Part shown: positions 1-9,026 of the stretch, in pieces
Numbering within the stretch: position 1 is the first letter of the stretch
Layout: each line of letters begins with the position of its first letter
Assembly (NCBI GenBank): GCA_958295955.1
Contig: OY282420.1
Span: forward strand, 1,750,435 to 1,814,434
Origin: an uncultured Bryobacterales bacterium
GTDB lineage: Bacteria; Acidobacteriota; Terriglobia; Bryobacterales; UBA6623
DNA: 64,000 bases
Direction: 5' to 3'
Translations under genes and position numbers: made by a program
Notes under the pieces: model-generated
The model's database searches: none
What the model was told of the DNA's origin: nothing
What the model saw: only the letters and a program-made list of their open reading frames with translations

Positions 1-1044
1 CTGGGCAAGCAACTCTACAGCGAATGGAGCGCGTACCGCCGCAACGCCGCGGCGCTCGCCGCGGTCGGCCGCGCGCTCGAAGACCCCGGCCTGCGGCAGG
101 ACGCTCTGGAGTTGGCAACCCTCCTGGCGGACCGCGCGTTCGGCCCGCAACTGCTGCAGCTTGCGCGCGACGACAAGCTGGATGAGGCTTCGAGGAAATC
201 GGCGCTGGAGGCCCTCGGCGCGCTCGGCGGCGAGTATCTTCCCGCGTTGCGCGCAGCGGCGCTTGCCGGGCCGGACGCCTTGCGCATTGCAGCCATAAAC
301 GGCCTGGGCGCGGCGCGGCCCGCGGATCTGGACGCAACGCTGCAACAGATCGTTCTGTCCGCGGCGGCCAACGAAGTCCGCAGCGCGGCCCTGCGGGTCT
401 TGGGCCGCCGGCCGTCGGGACTGCATGCGATCCTCGACATGGAAGAATCGCTGGACCTGCCCGCCGAGTTGAGGACGGTGGCGGCGGGCATGGTTCATGC
501 GAGCCGCGTTGCGGCGGTTCGCGAACGCGCCGCGGCGATTCTCCCCGCGCCCGCGAGCAGGAACAATCGCAAGATCGTTCGCGCGCGCGCCATCGTCGAG
601 GCGGTCGGAGACGTCGAGCGCGGCCGCGCGGTTTTCAACCGCAAAGACGGCGCCGACTGCGCGAAGTGCCACTCGCTCGAACCCGGCGAGGAACCGGTCG
701 GGCCGAGCCTGGCGGCGATCGGCTCAAAATACGCCAAGGAAGGCTTGTTCGATTCGATCCTCAACCCCAGCGCGGGCATCGCGCCCGAGTATTATTCGTG
801 GGTGCTCGACACGACAACCTACGGGCTGGTGACCGGCGTATTGGCGGAAGACTCCGGCGAGCGGGTCGTTGTGCGCACGGAAACCGGCGACGAGATTCGC
901 TTGGAGCCTTCCGAAATTTTAGAGCGCCGCCAAAGCAGGCTGTCGATCATGCCCGAAGACCTGATCAACGCGATGACCGAGCAGGAATTGATCGACCTGC
1001 TCGAATTCCTGGCGACGCTGCGCGAAGAGACGGCGGGCCGTTAG
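1..1044 (+). CDS. HEAT-like repeat protein with C-terminal PVC-type c-heme domain (5' partial)
   Basis: The reading frame is open from the first base, so the true start lies before the window. The visible part begins with alpha-helical Leu/Ala-rich repeats of HEAT type (about the first 170 residues). A cytochrome-c-like domain follows, with a single heme-binding CAKCH motif whose first Cys codon starts at base 658, and then a 'VGPSL' stretch. This matches the heme-binding domain at the C-terminus of large secreted dehydrogenase or propeller proteins of Planctomycetes and Acidobacteria. Such proteins are normally periplasmic and carry electrons from a fused or partner oxidoreductase. The catalytic part, if any, is upstream and not visible. 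The gene ends before the terminator of the opposing receptor gene. Confidence 0.85.
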   Translation: MGKQLYSEWSAYRRNAAALAAVGRALEDPGLRQDALELATLLADRAFGPQLLQLARDDKLDEASRKSALEALGALGGEYLPALRAAALAGPDALRIAAINGLGAARPADLDATLQQIVLSAAANEVRSAALRVLGRRPSGLHAILDMEESLDLPAELRTVAAGMVHASRVAAVRERAAAILPAPASRNNRKIVRARAIVEAVGDVERGRAVFNRKDGADCAKCHSLEPGEEPVGPSLAAIGSKYAKEGLFDSILNPSAGIAPEYYSWVLDTTTYGLVTGVLAEDSGERVVVRTETGDEIRLEPSEILERRQSRLSIMPEDLINAMTEQELIDLLEFLATLREETAGR

Positions 1045-1242
1045 CCCAAGTTCAACAGGGGCGAGGTCAAGCCGTTGGAGGAGCGGCAGGTTGCATCGAC
1101 AGAAACGCGAACAGAAACGCGAAGATTGCGGAGAGGAGCCAAGCACGCCCCGGCAGAGTCCGCGGTAAAGTCACGGCGCTCACTCTCCGGTTCACTCTCC
1201 GCTTCGCAGGCAGCCGGTTTCGGTCGGGAATCCGCGAAGAAT

Positions 1243-1271
1243 AAAAAACGGGCCCCGATTGCTCGGGGCCC
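1243..1271 (-). terminator. Rho-independent terminator of the TonB-dependent receptor gene
   Basis: On the minus strand a perfect 9-bp GC-rich stem (bases 1250-1258 with 1263-1271, 4-base loop) is followed by a run of six T (the A run at 1243-1248). It lies about 35 bases past the receptor stop codon, in the right orientation to end that transcript. Confidence 0.88.
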
Positions 1272-1304
1272 GCATGCGGTTTGGTTTGGTTGTCGCCGTT
1301 GCGC

Positions 1305-4300
1305 CTAGAAGGTTATTCTCAGGCCCAACTGCATGATGCGGCGGCTGTTGGGCAGCGTCGAGGTGACGAGGCCGAAGTTGCCCGAGCCGAGCGAGCCGTT
1401 GGGAATCTGGAACGCCGGCGTATTCGTGAAGTTGAACGCCTCCCAGCGGAACTGGGCGCGCCAGTTCTCGCCCCAATAGAAGTTCTTGGCCAGCATCAGG
1501 TCGAAGTTGCCGCGCCAGGGGCCGCGGATTCCCGGCAGCGTGCGCGAGGCATTGCCGAGAGTGTATTGGTCAGGGGCCGAAAAGGCGCCTTCGCTCAGCC
1601 AGTTCAGGCCGATGACGCTTTCCGCCGCCTGTCCCTGGTTGGCCGCCGCGAAGGACTGACCGGTAAGATTCGGCCGCAGCGTGATGCCGGCCGCCACGTC
1701 GCCGCGCAGGTTCGGGCCGCCGTCAACCGTGACGCCCATGTACCCGCCGCTGCGCAACATGCCGACCGTGGCGAGTTGCCAGCCGCCCAGCATGCCGTCG
1801 ACGATCTTGTTCCAGCTTCCGCCCCACTTCCGGCCGCGGCCGAAGGGCAACTCGAAGATCGGCGCCATCACAATGCGATGCGGCAGGCGGTTGACCGAGC
1901 TCGAGCGCTCGTTGGCGAAGTCGAAGATATTCTGCGGGTTGTCGTTGTCGCCGAACGTGTCGGCGTCGCCGATGAAGCGGATGTTGTCGATCCACTGCGT
2001 GTGCGTGTAGGCGATCGTCCAGCCGAGGCCGTTCTGGTAGCGCTTCTCCGACTTGAAGGTCAGAGCATAGTAGTTTGAGATGCCCCAGTTCGGCGACATC
2101 AACTGAATCTGGTCCTGGCTGCCGGTGAAGCCGGTCCAGAGCCGGTAGTCTTCCTCGTTGGCGCCCGGGGCGTTGGCCGCCGGGAGGTCCTCGGGGCGGA
2201 TGTGGTTGATGTTGATGTTGTTGATCGACTGGTGGCGCGCCAGGCTGCCGATTATGCCGAAGTCCCACAAGACGCCCTTCCAGCGGGTCTGCAGCGTCAG
2301 GTTGAAGTTCTGCGAGTAGGGCATTTCGCGCGCCTGATCCCAGAATTGAACCGTCGAGGTCGGGAAGCGGGTGCCGATGGAGCCGAAGCCGCCGTTGAGC
2401 TCCGCTTCCGGAATGTCGTCCAGGGCGCCGGCCGGAACGCCGTCGCGCATGAACGTTCTCAGACCGCCGCGAAAGCGGTAGATGTTGTCGAAGCCGGCGC
2501 GGCCGGGCTGGATCGAGTTGCGGTCGTACGGGTTGCCGAAGAAAATGCCGAAGCCGCCGCGCAGCACCAGCGAATCGTCTTCGCGCAGGCGCAGGGCAAA
2601 ACCGAAACGGGGCGCAAGATTGTTCTTGTCCATGTTCCACAAGTACTTGCCCGTGCCGTCGCGGTTGGGGAAGAGCATCTTGCCGATGGCGTTCGCGCGG
2701 ATGCCGTTCTGCCCCGCCAGCGGGTGCGGGCAGAACTGGCAGAAGCCGTTGTGCCGGTCGCCGACCTCGGTGATCGGCGTCTCGACCTCGTAGCGCAGGC
2801 CGAGATTCAAGGTCAGGCGCGGGTTGACCTTCCAGTCATCCTGCACATATCCGGAATAGTACTTGATGCGCTTGCCGATGCCGGGCGCCACGCGGGTGTC
2901 GAGATTCCAGATGTGACCCAGCAAGAAGTCCGCGACGCTGATGCCGGTGTTCTGATTGCGCCCGCCGCCCGACGGGCGGAAACGCGTGAAATTGCCGGTC
3001 GTCCGCCAGGCGCCGCTGGGCTGCGGGCGGCTGACCTCGTTGCCCTGGAAGGCCGTGTACTTGGCGCCGAAGGTCAGCGTGTGGTCGCCCGAGACCTTGG
3101 TGAAGTTGGCTTCGAAGTCGAAATTGGTGAAGGCCGCGAAGCGGTTGGCGTTGCCGGCGGCGCCGAATTGATTCACCGGCACGCGGCCGCCCTGGATGTT
3201 GAAGCGGGGGAAAACCTCGCCGCCCTTTTCGAGCCCCGGGATGCCGAATTGCTGCGCGTAGTTCGTCTCGCAGCAGTCGCCCGACTTGCGGTCCACCGTG
3301 ACCCGGTTGAAGCCGACCAGCCCTGTCACGAAGAACGTCGGCGAGAAGGTGTAGGTCTGGCTCCAGCCCCAGTTCTGGCGGACGTTGAGGATGTCGAGGC
3401 CGTTCTGGTCGGCGACGCCGTAGCCCTGCGAATAGCCCGTCAGCGTGTCGTCGGGCGAGGTCAGGATCATGCGCAGGAAGCTGCGGTATTTGTCGCTGAA
3501 GTTGTGATCCAGCTTGAACGTGTGGTAATCGCGGTTGCGGCGGTTCGACGTTTGCTCGCGCCAGTTGCCCGAGTTGTTGTTCAGGTTGTTCGGCGTGCGG
3601 TTGGGATTGGGCAGGAAGCCCAGCGCCTTGACCGCCACCGGATCGAAGCGCGACGAGGGGATCATGTTGTTGGGAAACTGCTCCGAATCGAGCGCGTTGT
3701 GCCGCGGCCCGGCGGTGCGGGTTTCCGGGTCGTAAATCGGCACCAGCACGGCTTGGCCGCCCTGGTTCTGCGTCGCCGTCGAGAAGTTGCCGTTGCGCCA
3801 CTCCGGCAAGCCGACGCTTCGCGTGCGGATCGCCCCTTGCGCCTGCCGGAAAACGTCGAGGTTGTAGAAGATGAACGTCTTGTTCTTGACGATCGGCCCG
3901 CCGGCCGAGCCGCCGCCGTTGTTGCGGCGCAGCTTCGGCTTCGAGTCGTTCTGCCAGCCGGCCGCGTCGAACGCGTCATTGCGCATGAAGTGGTAGAGGC
4001 TGCCGTGCCAAGCGTTCGTTCCGCTGCGCGTAACCGCCGTGACGACGCCCGAGGAACTGCGGCCGTATTTCGCGCCCATCGAGTTGACCTCGACCTTGAA
4101 CTCCTGCATGGAGTCCACCGGCGGCGACATTTCCACGTTCTGCACGCCCAAGCCGCCGCGCGTATTGTTGATGCCGTCGATATACGAGCCGGTCGAGCGC
4201 GTGCGCCCGCCGCCGATCGACATGTAGCCGTTCGATTCCGTGCGGAAGGCGCCGGGAACCAGGTTCACCAGATTGAAGATGTCGCGGTCGGGCAGCGGCA

Positions 4301-4745
4301 ACTCCTGAATTTGCTCGACCTGAACGGTCGCGCCCACCGAGCCGGAGGTCGTCTGCACCTGCAACTGCTCGGCGGTGACCTCGACGACCTCGGTCAGCGC
4401 TCCGATTTCCAGAGCGAAGTTATACGAAACTTCCGAAGCCACGTTCAGGCGCAGCCCGTTGACGGTCGCCTGCTTGAAGCCGTCGGACTCGACGGTAATG
4501 TTGTACAGGCCGGCGGGCAAGGGCAGCGTATAGGCGCCGTTGATGCCGCTCTCGACCGTATTGGCGACGCCGGTCTCGGCGTTGGCGATGGTCACCCGCG
4601 CGCCCGGGATCACCGCGCCCGTGGCGTCGCTGACCGTGCCGTTGATGACGCCGTTGGAGCCCTGCCCGAACACGACCGCGGGCAGCAGGAAAACGAGCGC
4701 CGCAACCCAGAACAGGCGGCTCGGCGCATGATTGTTCGAATTCAT
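1305..4745 (-). CDS. TonB-dependent receptor, Oar-like, with N-terminal carboxypeptidase-regulatory-like domain
   Basis: A 1146-residue outer-membrane protein. The chosen ATG (4745) has AGGTG about six bases upstream and begins a signal peptide (hydrophobic core about residues 11-26, cut near VVFGQ). A CarboxypepD_reg-like beta-sandwich follows (about 30-115, GTVSDATGAVIPGA), then a plug-like region (about 120-260, LPLPDRDIFNLVNLVPGAF) and a long beta-barrel ending in an aromatic residue (LGLRITF). Barrels of this size with this N-terminal domain are the common Acidobacteria type and are thought to import large ligands, often glycan or peptide fragments. A frame extended upstream adds 27 residues without a signal-like start and was not used. 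It is transcribed alone and closed by the terminator at 1243-1271. The substrate cannot be told from sequence. Confidence 0.93.
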   Translation of the reverse strand: MNSNNHAPSRLFWVAALVFLLPAVVFGQGSNGVINGTVSDATGAVIPGARVTIANAETGVANTVESGINGAYTLPLPAGLYNITVESDGFKQATVNGLRLNVASEVSYNFALEIGALTEVVEVTAEQLQVQTTSGSVGATVQVEQIQELPLPDRDIFNLVNLVPGAFRTESNGYMSIGGGRTRSTGSYIDGINNTRGGLGVQNVEMSPPVDSMQEFKVEVNSMGAKYGRSSSGVVTAVTRSGTNAWHGSLYHFMRNDAFDAAGWQNDSKPKLRRNNGGGSAGGPIVKNKTFIFYNLDVFRQAQGAIRTRSVGLPEWRNGNFSTATQNQGGQAVLVPIYDPETRTAGPRHNALDSEQFPNNMIPSSRFDPVAVKALGFLPNPNRTPNNLNNNSGNWREQTSNRRNRDYHTFKLDHNFSDKYRSFLRMILTSPDDTLTGYSQGYGVADQNGLDILNVRQNWGWSQTYTFSPTFFVTGLVGFNRVTVDRKSGDCCETNYAQQFGIPGLEKGGEVFPRFNIQGGRVPVNQFGAAGNANRFAAFTNFDFEANFTKVSGDHTLTFGAKYTAFQGNEVSRPQPSGAWRTTGNFTRFRPSGGGRNQNTGISVADFLLGHIWNLDTRVAPGIGKRIKYYSGYVQDDWKVNPRLTLNLGLRYEVETPITEVGDRHNGFCQFCPHPLAGQNGIRANAIGKMLFPNRDGTGKYLWNMDKNNLAPRFGFALRLREDDSLVLRGGFGIFFGNPYDRNSIQPGRAGFDNIYRFRGGLRTFMRDGVPAGALDDIPEAELNGGFGSIGTRFPTSTVQFWDQAREMPYSQNFNLTLQTRWKGVLWDFGIIGSLARHQSINNININHIRPEDLPAANAPGANEEDYRLWTGFTGSQDQIQLMSPNWGISNYYALTFKSEKRYQNGLGWTIAYTHTQWIDNIRFIGDADTFGDNDNPQNIFDFANERSSSVNRLPHRIVMAPIFELPFGRGRKWGGSWNKIVDGMLGGWQLATVGMLRSGGYMGVTVDGGPNLRGDVAAGITLRPNLTGQSFAAANQGQAAESVIGLNWLSEGAFSAPDQYTLGNASRTLPGIRGPWRGNFDLMLAKNFYWGENWRAQFRWEAFNFTNTPAFQIPNGSLGSGNFGLVTSTLPNSRRIMQLGLRITF

Positions 4746-5077
4746 CGTTTCACCTCGTCTCAATCTCGATTTGAATGGGAATGTCCGTTTGTCCGCAGGG
4801 TGAAAATACAAAATTTTTGACCCCATAACCTCTTTCGACCGGCACCGCGGAAATTTCGCCGCGCCGGCAACCCCAATATGTTGCCCGAGCGGCGATGCCG
4901 CTCCGATGACGCTGTGCAGTGTAATGCGCCGCGCGGGGCAGTGTCAACCGGAGGGACAGCCCCGTCTTCGGCCGTTTGTTAAATGGATGTAAATTGCCGG
5001 CCGGCGCCGGCGCACGAGTTTCGCCGCGGGTTGTTGGGCCCCGTCTCGAAATGCGGGCGGTCGGGAAAGCGCTCGCG
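4746..5077. other. Intergenic region, leader of the receptor gene
   Basis: No gene is supported here. The AT-rich patch around 4803-4820 (minus-strand AAAATTTTGTATTTT) lies about 60-75 bases before the receptor start and is the likeliest promoter zone, but no clear -35/-10 pair was found. The remainder is GC-rich and without evident coding. Confidence 0.4.
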
Positions 5078-5461
5078 CTACCGTGCCTTGGCGGCCCGGT
5101 CCGCCTCCGCCGGAGAAATGACGTTGCTCCGCGCAAGCGCCAGCAGCAGGGAATCGAACTTGGCATCGAGCGTGTCGAACCTGGCGTCGAATTTGGCTTC
5201 AACTTTGTCAATCTTGTCGTCGAGCTTGTCGATCCTGGCATCGAGCCTGACTTCCAGCCGATCGATGCGGTTGTTCATCTGACTGATATGGATGCTCGTA
5301 TTGCCCCAGAGCATAACCAACAACATGGCCAACGCGATGCCGACGCTGAGTATCGTCAATATCTCGTTGGTGAGGAAGCGCCCGCGGCCAGCGGCCCCGT
5401 CCGGCTGCGGCAACGAGCGGCCCTGCGGGTCGGCTAACTCCGGATTGGGGGTCGGCGGCAT
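5078..5461 (-). CDS. Small membrane-anchored coiled-coil protein
   Basis: A 127-residue protein. After a Pro/Gly-rich N-terminus there is one transmembrane segment (about residues 35-52, ILSVGIALAMLLVMLW), then a long charged amphipathic helix with heptad-like repeats (RLEVRLDARIDKLDDKIDK, continuing to about residue 105). This layout resembles small single-pass coiled-coil proteins of unknown function in many Acidobacteria. The start at 5461 was chosen because a TATACT hexamer lies at 5474-5479, and an earlier start at 5494 would lie upstream of it. It is divergent from the arsenate reductase gene. No specific function is assigned. Confidence 0.65.
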   Translation of the reverse strand: MPPTPNPELADPQGRSLPQPDGAAGRGRFLTNEILTILSVGIALAMLLVMLWGNTSIHISQMNNRIDRLEVRLDARIDKLDDKIDKVEAKFDARFDTLDAKFDSLLLALARSNVISPAEADRAAKAR

Positions 5462-5473
5462 GAATACGCAGTC

Positions 5474-5479
5474 AGTATA
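5474..5479 (-). promoter_or_regulatory. -10-like TATACT, near-leaderless
   Basis: On the minus strand TATACT ends 12 bases before the ATG of the coiled-coil gene. No convincing -35 element or Shine-Dalgarno site is present. Confidence 0.45.
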
Positions 5480-5527
5480 GCGTAACGTCCGCATCGGCAG
5501 AAAGCGATTTCGCTAGACTCGCAGGAA

Positions 5528-5965
5528 ATGACTGCGCCGCCGAAAGAGAAGGTGCTGTTTCTCTGCACGGGAAATTCCTGCCGCAGTCAGATGGCCGAGG
5601 GACTGCTGCGCGCGATGGCCGGCGGGCGGTACGACGTTTTTTCCGCAGGAACGCACCCGCACGGCGTCAACCCGGATGCCGTGCGCGCCATGCGCGAAGT
5701 CGGCATCGACATTGCCCAACAGCAATCGCAGCACGTCGATGAGTTTTTGCACACGGGCATCGACCTCGTGATTACCGTTTGCGACAAGGCCAACGAAAGC
5801 TGCCCCGTCTTCCCCGGCAACGTCGAGCGGCTCCATTGGAGCTTCGACGATCCGGCTGCCGCCGGCGGCGGCGATGAGGCGCGCATGGCCGTTTTTCGGC
5901 GCGTGCGGGATGAGATCGGCGCCGCGCTGCGCAACCGGCTCGAGCGCCGGCCGCCGGGCGGATAG
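5528..5965 (+). CDS. arsC: Arsenate reductase, thioredoxin-coupled (LMW phosphatase fold)
   Basis: A 145-residue cytoplasmic enzyme of the low-molecular-weight tyrosine phosphatase fold. The phosphate-binding loop CTGNSCRS starts at Cys13. Two further cysteines, Cys85 and Cys92, have the seven-residue spacing of the redox relay Cys82/Cys89 in Staphylococcus aureus ArsC. This supports arsenate reduction coupled to thioredoxin rather than a plain phosphatase. No arsR, arsB or acr3 gene is adjacent, so it may act alone or with distant ars genes. It is convergent with the helicase gene, with stops seven bases apart. TAGACT at 5514-5519 is a possible -10 hexamer close to the start. Confidence 0.9.
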   Translation: MTAPPKEKVLFLCTGNSCRSQMAEGLLRAMAGGRYDVFSAGTHPHGVNPDAVRAMREVGIDIAQQQSQHVDEFLHTGIDLVITVCDKANESCPVFPGNVERLHWSFDDPAAAGGGDEARMAVFRRVRDEIGAALRNRLERRPPGG

Positions 5966-5972
5966 CCGCAAC

Positions 5973-8393
5973 TCACGCCTGCTGCAAGTTGGCGTATTTC
6001 ACGAGCAGCTTTTTCAGGCCGTAGCCCTGAAACTGCACCGTCAGCTTGGCGTTCTCGCCTGCGCCCTCGCGGCGCAGCACCGTGCCCAAGCCGAACTTGG
6101 CGTGGCGCACCTGCGCGCCGCGCTTAAATCCCCCCGCATCGCGCAGCTTGACGGCGGCTTGACCGAGTTGCGGCCTGCGCGGCGGCGGACTCTCGGGCTT
6201 GCCGGCCGGGCGCGGGCGGTTGCGCCAAGCCGGCGCGGAATTGCGATCGGCCGCGGCCCCATCGAGAGCGATGCCGCGCTGCTTGAAAAACCCGGCCACG
6301 GCCTCGACCGAATCGTACGTCTTGCCGCTGCCGGGCTTGAGGTCGGCGAGCTTGTTTTGCGCCGCGGCGCGGACGTAATCGCGTTCGTAGGAGAGGTCCA
6401 CGCCGTCCTCGGCCTCGTCCGCAAATTCGTCCGGGCCGATCGGGCCGCCCCCGGGCGTGCGGTCATCCACGAGGTGGGGCGGGACTTCGCTCAAAAACCG
6501 CGAAGGCTTCGTCCAATCCGGCGCCCCGCCGCCGAACCGCCTGCGCTCCTTGGCGCAAGTCAGCACCAACTGCCGTTCCGCGCGGGTCATGCCCACGTAG
6601 CAGAGCCGCCGCTCTTCTTCGAGCGCGGATTCATCCTGCAGCGACCGGCTGTGCGGGAACAGCAACTCTTCCATGCCGATCAGGGCGACGAGCGGAAACT
6701 CAAGCCCCTTGGCGTTGTGCAGCGTCATCAGCAGAATCCGCACCCGCCGGTCGATTTGGTCGGAGTCGGATATCAGCGCGGCATGGTCGAGGAAAGCGCG
6801 GACATCCTCGCCCCGTTTGCCCGCGTCGTCCGCGGCGTTGAGCAGCTCGTTGATGTTTTCCAGCTTCCCCGCGGCTTCGATCGAAAGATCGCGCTCGAGC
6901 ATCGCGCGGTAACCGGTCTCGTCCAGCAGCCAACGCAAGACCTCGTGGACGGGCCGCTCGTCGATCTTTTCGCGCAGTCCGTCCATCAGCCGGCGGAATT
7001 TGCCCAACGCGGCCGCCGCCCGCGCCGAGAGCTGCAGACCGTCCGCCGCGCCGATGGCCGCCCACAGCGTCAGCCGGTTGCGGTAGGCATGCTCCTGCAG
7101 GCGTTGGACGGTTGTCTTGCCGATGCCGCGCGCCGGAACGTTGACGATGCGCTGCAAGCTCACCGCGTCGTTCGGCGCGACGGCCGTTTTCAGATAGGCG
7201 ATCAGGTCTTTGACTTCCGCGCGCTCGTAGAACGACACGCCGCCGACCACAAGGTAATCCCGGTCGTAGCGCCGCAGCGCCTCTTCCATCCGGCGCGATT
7301 GCGCGTTGGTGCGGTACAGCACCGCCGCCCGCCCGTCGGGGCAGTCGTGCAAATAGCGGTTCAGATAGTCGGCGACGTAGAGGGCTTCCGCTTCGTCGTC
7401 CCTTGCCTGGTAGAAGACGATCTTCTCGCCGGCGTCGCCGTCCGTCCAGAGTTTCCTGCCCTTGCGCCGGACGTTCCGCCGCACCACCGCGTCCGCCGCT
7501 TCGAGGATTTTCGCGGTCGAGCGGTAGTTCCGTTCCAGCCGAATGGTTTTGGCGTTGGGGAAGTCTTTTTCGAAGTCGAGAATGTTGTGGATGTCCGCGC
7601 CGCGCCAGGAATAGATCGACTGGTCTTCGTCGCCGACCACGCAAACGTTGCCGCGTTCCTCCGTCAGCAGGCGCAGCAAGTCGTACTGCGTCCGATTCGT
7701 GTCCTGGTACTCGTCCACCAGCACGTAGCGGAACCGCGAGACGGCCCATTCGCGGACGGCGGAACCGTGCCGCAGCAAGCGCACCGACTCGAGCAGCAGA
7801 TCGTCGAAATCCAGCGCATTCGCGGAGCGCAGCGCGTCTTCGTATTTTTCGTAGATGACGGCGAGTTTTTCGGCCGGCGGCGACGTTGCTTCGCGGTAGA
7901 GATCTTCGGGCGTCCGGCCGCGGCTCTTGGCGCTGCCGACCGCCCAGAGAACGGCGCGCGGCTTCATGAAGTCGTGGCCGAGCCCCAACTCGCGGAACAG
8001 CGCTTTGACGACGGCCAACTGATCGCCCTCGCCGTAAATGCCGAACTGCCGCGTGAAGCCCGAGCGGACTTCGGCCAAAGGGTCGCCGTGCATGCGCAGC
8101 AGCCTCAGGCAAAACGAGTGGAAAGTCGAAACCGGCGGCGCCGCGCTCGGCGGCATGCCGTTCTCGCGCAGGATGCGCTCGACGCGGCTGCGCATCTCCT
8201 GCGCGGCCTTGTTGGTGAACGTAACCGCGAGGACGGCGTGCGGCGGCACGTTCTTGTCGAGAATCAGATGGGCGATGCGGGTGACGATGACGCGAGTCTT
8301 GCCGCTGCCCGCTCCGGCGAGAATCAGCAACGGCCCCTCGGTTGTGAGCACGGCCTCTTTTTGTTGGGGATTCAGGAATGCGGTCAGAGACAT
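5973..8393 (-). CDS. pcrA: UvrD/PcrA-type superfamily 1A DNA helicase
   Basis: An 806-residue ATP-dependent 3'-5' DNA helicase of repair and replication. Visible motifs in order are the Q-motif region (LNPQQKEAV, about 7-15), Walker A GAGSGKT (about 27-33), motif II DEYQDTNRTQYDLL, motif III GDEDQSIYSWRGAD, motif V TLHNAKGLEFP and motif VI VGMTRAERQLVLTCA. The C-terminus has a SH3/Tudor-like tail (VRHAKFGLGTVL to the end), which is typical of PcrA and UvrD and binds RNA polymerase in known homologues. Length and motif order are complete. PcrA and UvrD cannot be separated by eye. TAAAAT at 8405-8410 sits just upstream of the ATG. Confidence 0.95.
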   Translation of the reverse strand: MSLTAFLNPQQKEAVLTTEGPLLILAGAGSGKTRVIVTRIAHLILDKNVPPHAVLAVTFTNKAAQEMRSRVERILRENGMPPSAAPPVSTFHSFCLRLLRMHGDPLAEVRSGFTRQFGIYGEGDQLAVVKALFRELGLGHDFMKPRAVLWAVGSAKSRGRTPEDLYREATSPPAEKLAVIYEKYEDALRSANALDFDDLLLESVRLLRHGSAVREWAVSRFRYVLVDEYQDTNRTQYDLLRLLTEERGNVCVVGDEDQSIYSWRGADIHNILDFEKDFPNAKTIRLERNYRSTAKILEAADAVVRRNVRRKGRKLWTDGDAGEKIVFYQARDDEAEALYVADYLNRYLHDCPDGRAAVLYRTNAQSRRMEEALRRYDRDYLVVGGVSFYERAEVKDLIAYLKTAVAPNDAVSLQRIVNVPARGIGKTTVQRLQEHAYRNRLTLWAAIGAADGLQLSARAAAALGKFRRLMDGLREKIDERPVHEVLRWLLDETGYRAMLERDLSIEAAGKLENINELLNAADDAGKRGEDVRAFLDHAALISDSDQIDRRVRILLMTLHNAKGLEFPLVALIGMEELLFPHSRSLQDESALEEERRLCYVGMTRAERQLVLTCAKERRRFGGGAPDWTKPSRFLSEVPPHLVDDRTPGGGPIGPDEFADEAEDGVDLSYERDYVRAAAQNKLADLKPGSGKTYDSVEAVAGFFKQRGIALDGAAADRNSAPAWRNRPRPAGKPESPPPRRPQLGQAAVKLRDAGGFKRGAQVRHAKFGLGTVLRREGAGENAKLTVQFQGYGLKKLLVKYANLQQA

Positions 8394-8404
8394 CCGAAGC
8401 CCTT

Positions 8405-8410
8405 ATTTTA
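8405..8410 (-). promoter_or_regulatory. -10-like TAAAAT before the helicase gene
   Basis: Minus-strand TAAAAT ends 11 bases before the helicase ATG, implying a very short 5' leader. An AGGG at 8400-8403 could be a weak Shine-Dalgarno site. Confidence 0.45.
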
Positions 8411-8953
8411 CCGGCAGGCGGCGGCGGGACGGGGAGTTCTCGGGGCGGCGAGCACATAGACCGCTTCGCCGCCGCAACCGGCGCCCGGCGGGGCGGTTTC
8501 GAGCGCGAAGCGCAGACGCTCAGGGATCGCCCGGCTCTTGCGGTTCTCGAGCGCGCAGCGAATCTCGACGCGGCGCATGCCGCGTTCCTCGAACAAGTAC
8601 GCGGTAACCGCGCGGACCGCCGCGGTCATCAAACCCTTGCCCTGAAACCGGGCGGCCGGCCAATAACCGATTTCCGCCGTCGGAGCGTCCGCCGCCAAGG
8701 ACACTCCGATAACGCCGGCAAATTCGTCGTTCAGCCAAATCCCGGCGGTGATCTCCGTCTGCTGCGCCAATTTCAGCAACTGCTCTTCGATGAAGGCCCT
8801 CGTGTCGGCGGCGCTCTGCGCCCCATCCACCCAGGGCAGCCGGCGGCGGAGCATTGCGCGGTTCGAATCGACGCTCGCGAATACGGTTTGGCAATGATGA
8901 GGCTCCAACAGGCGGAGTTCCGCACCGGCGATCTCGAGACGGCGGTGAAACAT
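8408..8953 (-). CDS. GNAT acetyltransferase, RimJ/RimL-like
   Basis: A 181-residue GNAT protein, probably acetylating an N-terminus or a small amine with acetyl-CoA. It shows the RimL-type pattern: an N-terminal strand LRLLEPHH, an acetyl-CoA-binding region IGYWPAARFQGKGLMTAAV (about residues 100-118) and the ENRKSRAIPERLRF helix near 145. After this helix the usual final beta strands are replaced by a short Gly/Pro-rich tail, so the C-terminus may be altered. The ATG at 8953 is preferred over an upstream frame of 25 Arg-rich residues. It lies directly upstream of the helicase gene on the same strand and may share its transcript. The substrate is unknown. Confidence 0.75.
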   Translation of the reverse strand: MFHRRLEIAGAELRLLEPHHCQTVFASVDSNRAMLRRRLPWVDGAQSAADTRAFIEEQLLKLAQQTEITAGIWLNDEFAGVIGVSLAADAPTAEIGYWPAARFQGKGLMTAAVRAVTAYLFEERGMRRVEIRCALENRKSRAIPERLRFALETAPPGAGCGGEAVYVLAAPRTPRPAAACR

Positions 8954-9026
8954 AAACCTTACGGTAGCGCGGTTTCCGCGGCGCGCGGACGGCTCTTTTG
9001 CCGCGTTGTTATACACTTGGGGCGCC

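Noticed and set aside
2202-4820. An 870-codon open frame on the plus strand opposite the TonB-dependent receptor
   Set aside because: No recognisable protein features; composition mirrors the receptor's codon usage.
5874-8459. An 860-codon plus-strand frame opposite the helicase
   Set aside because: Antisense shadow; all helicase motifs are on the minus strand.
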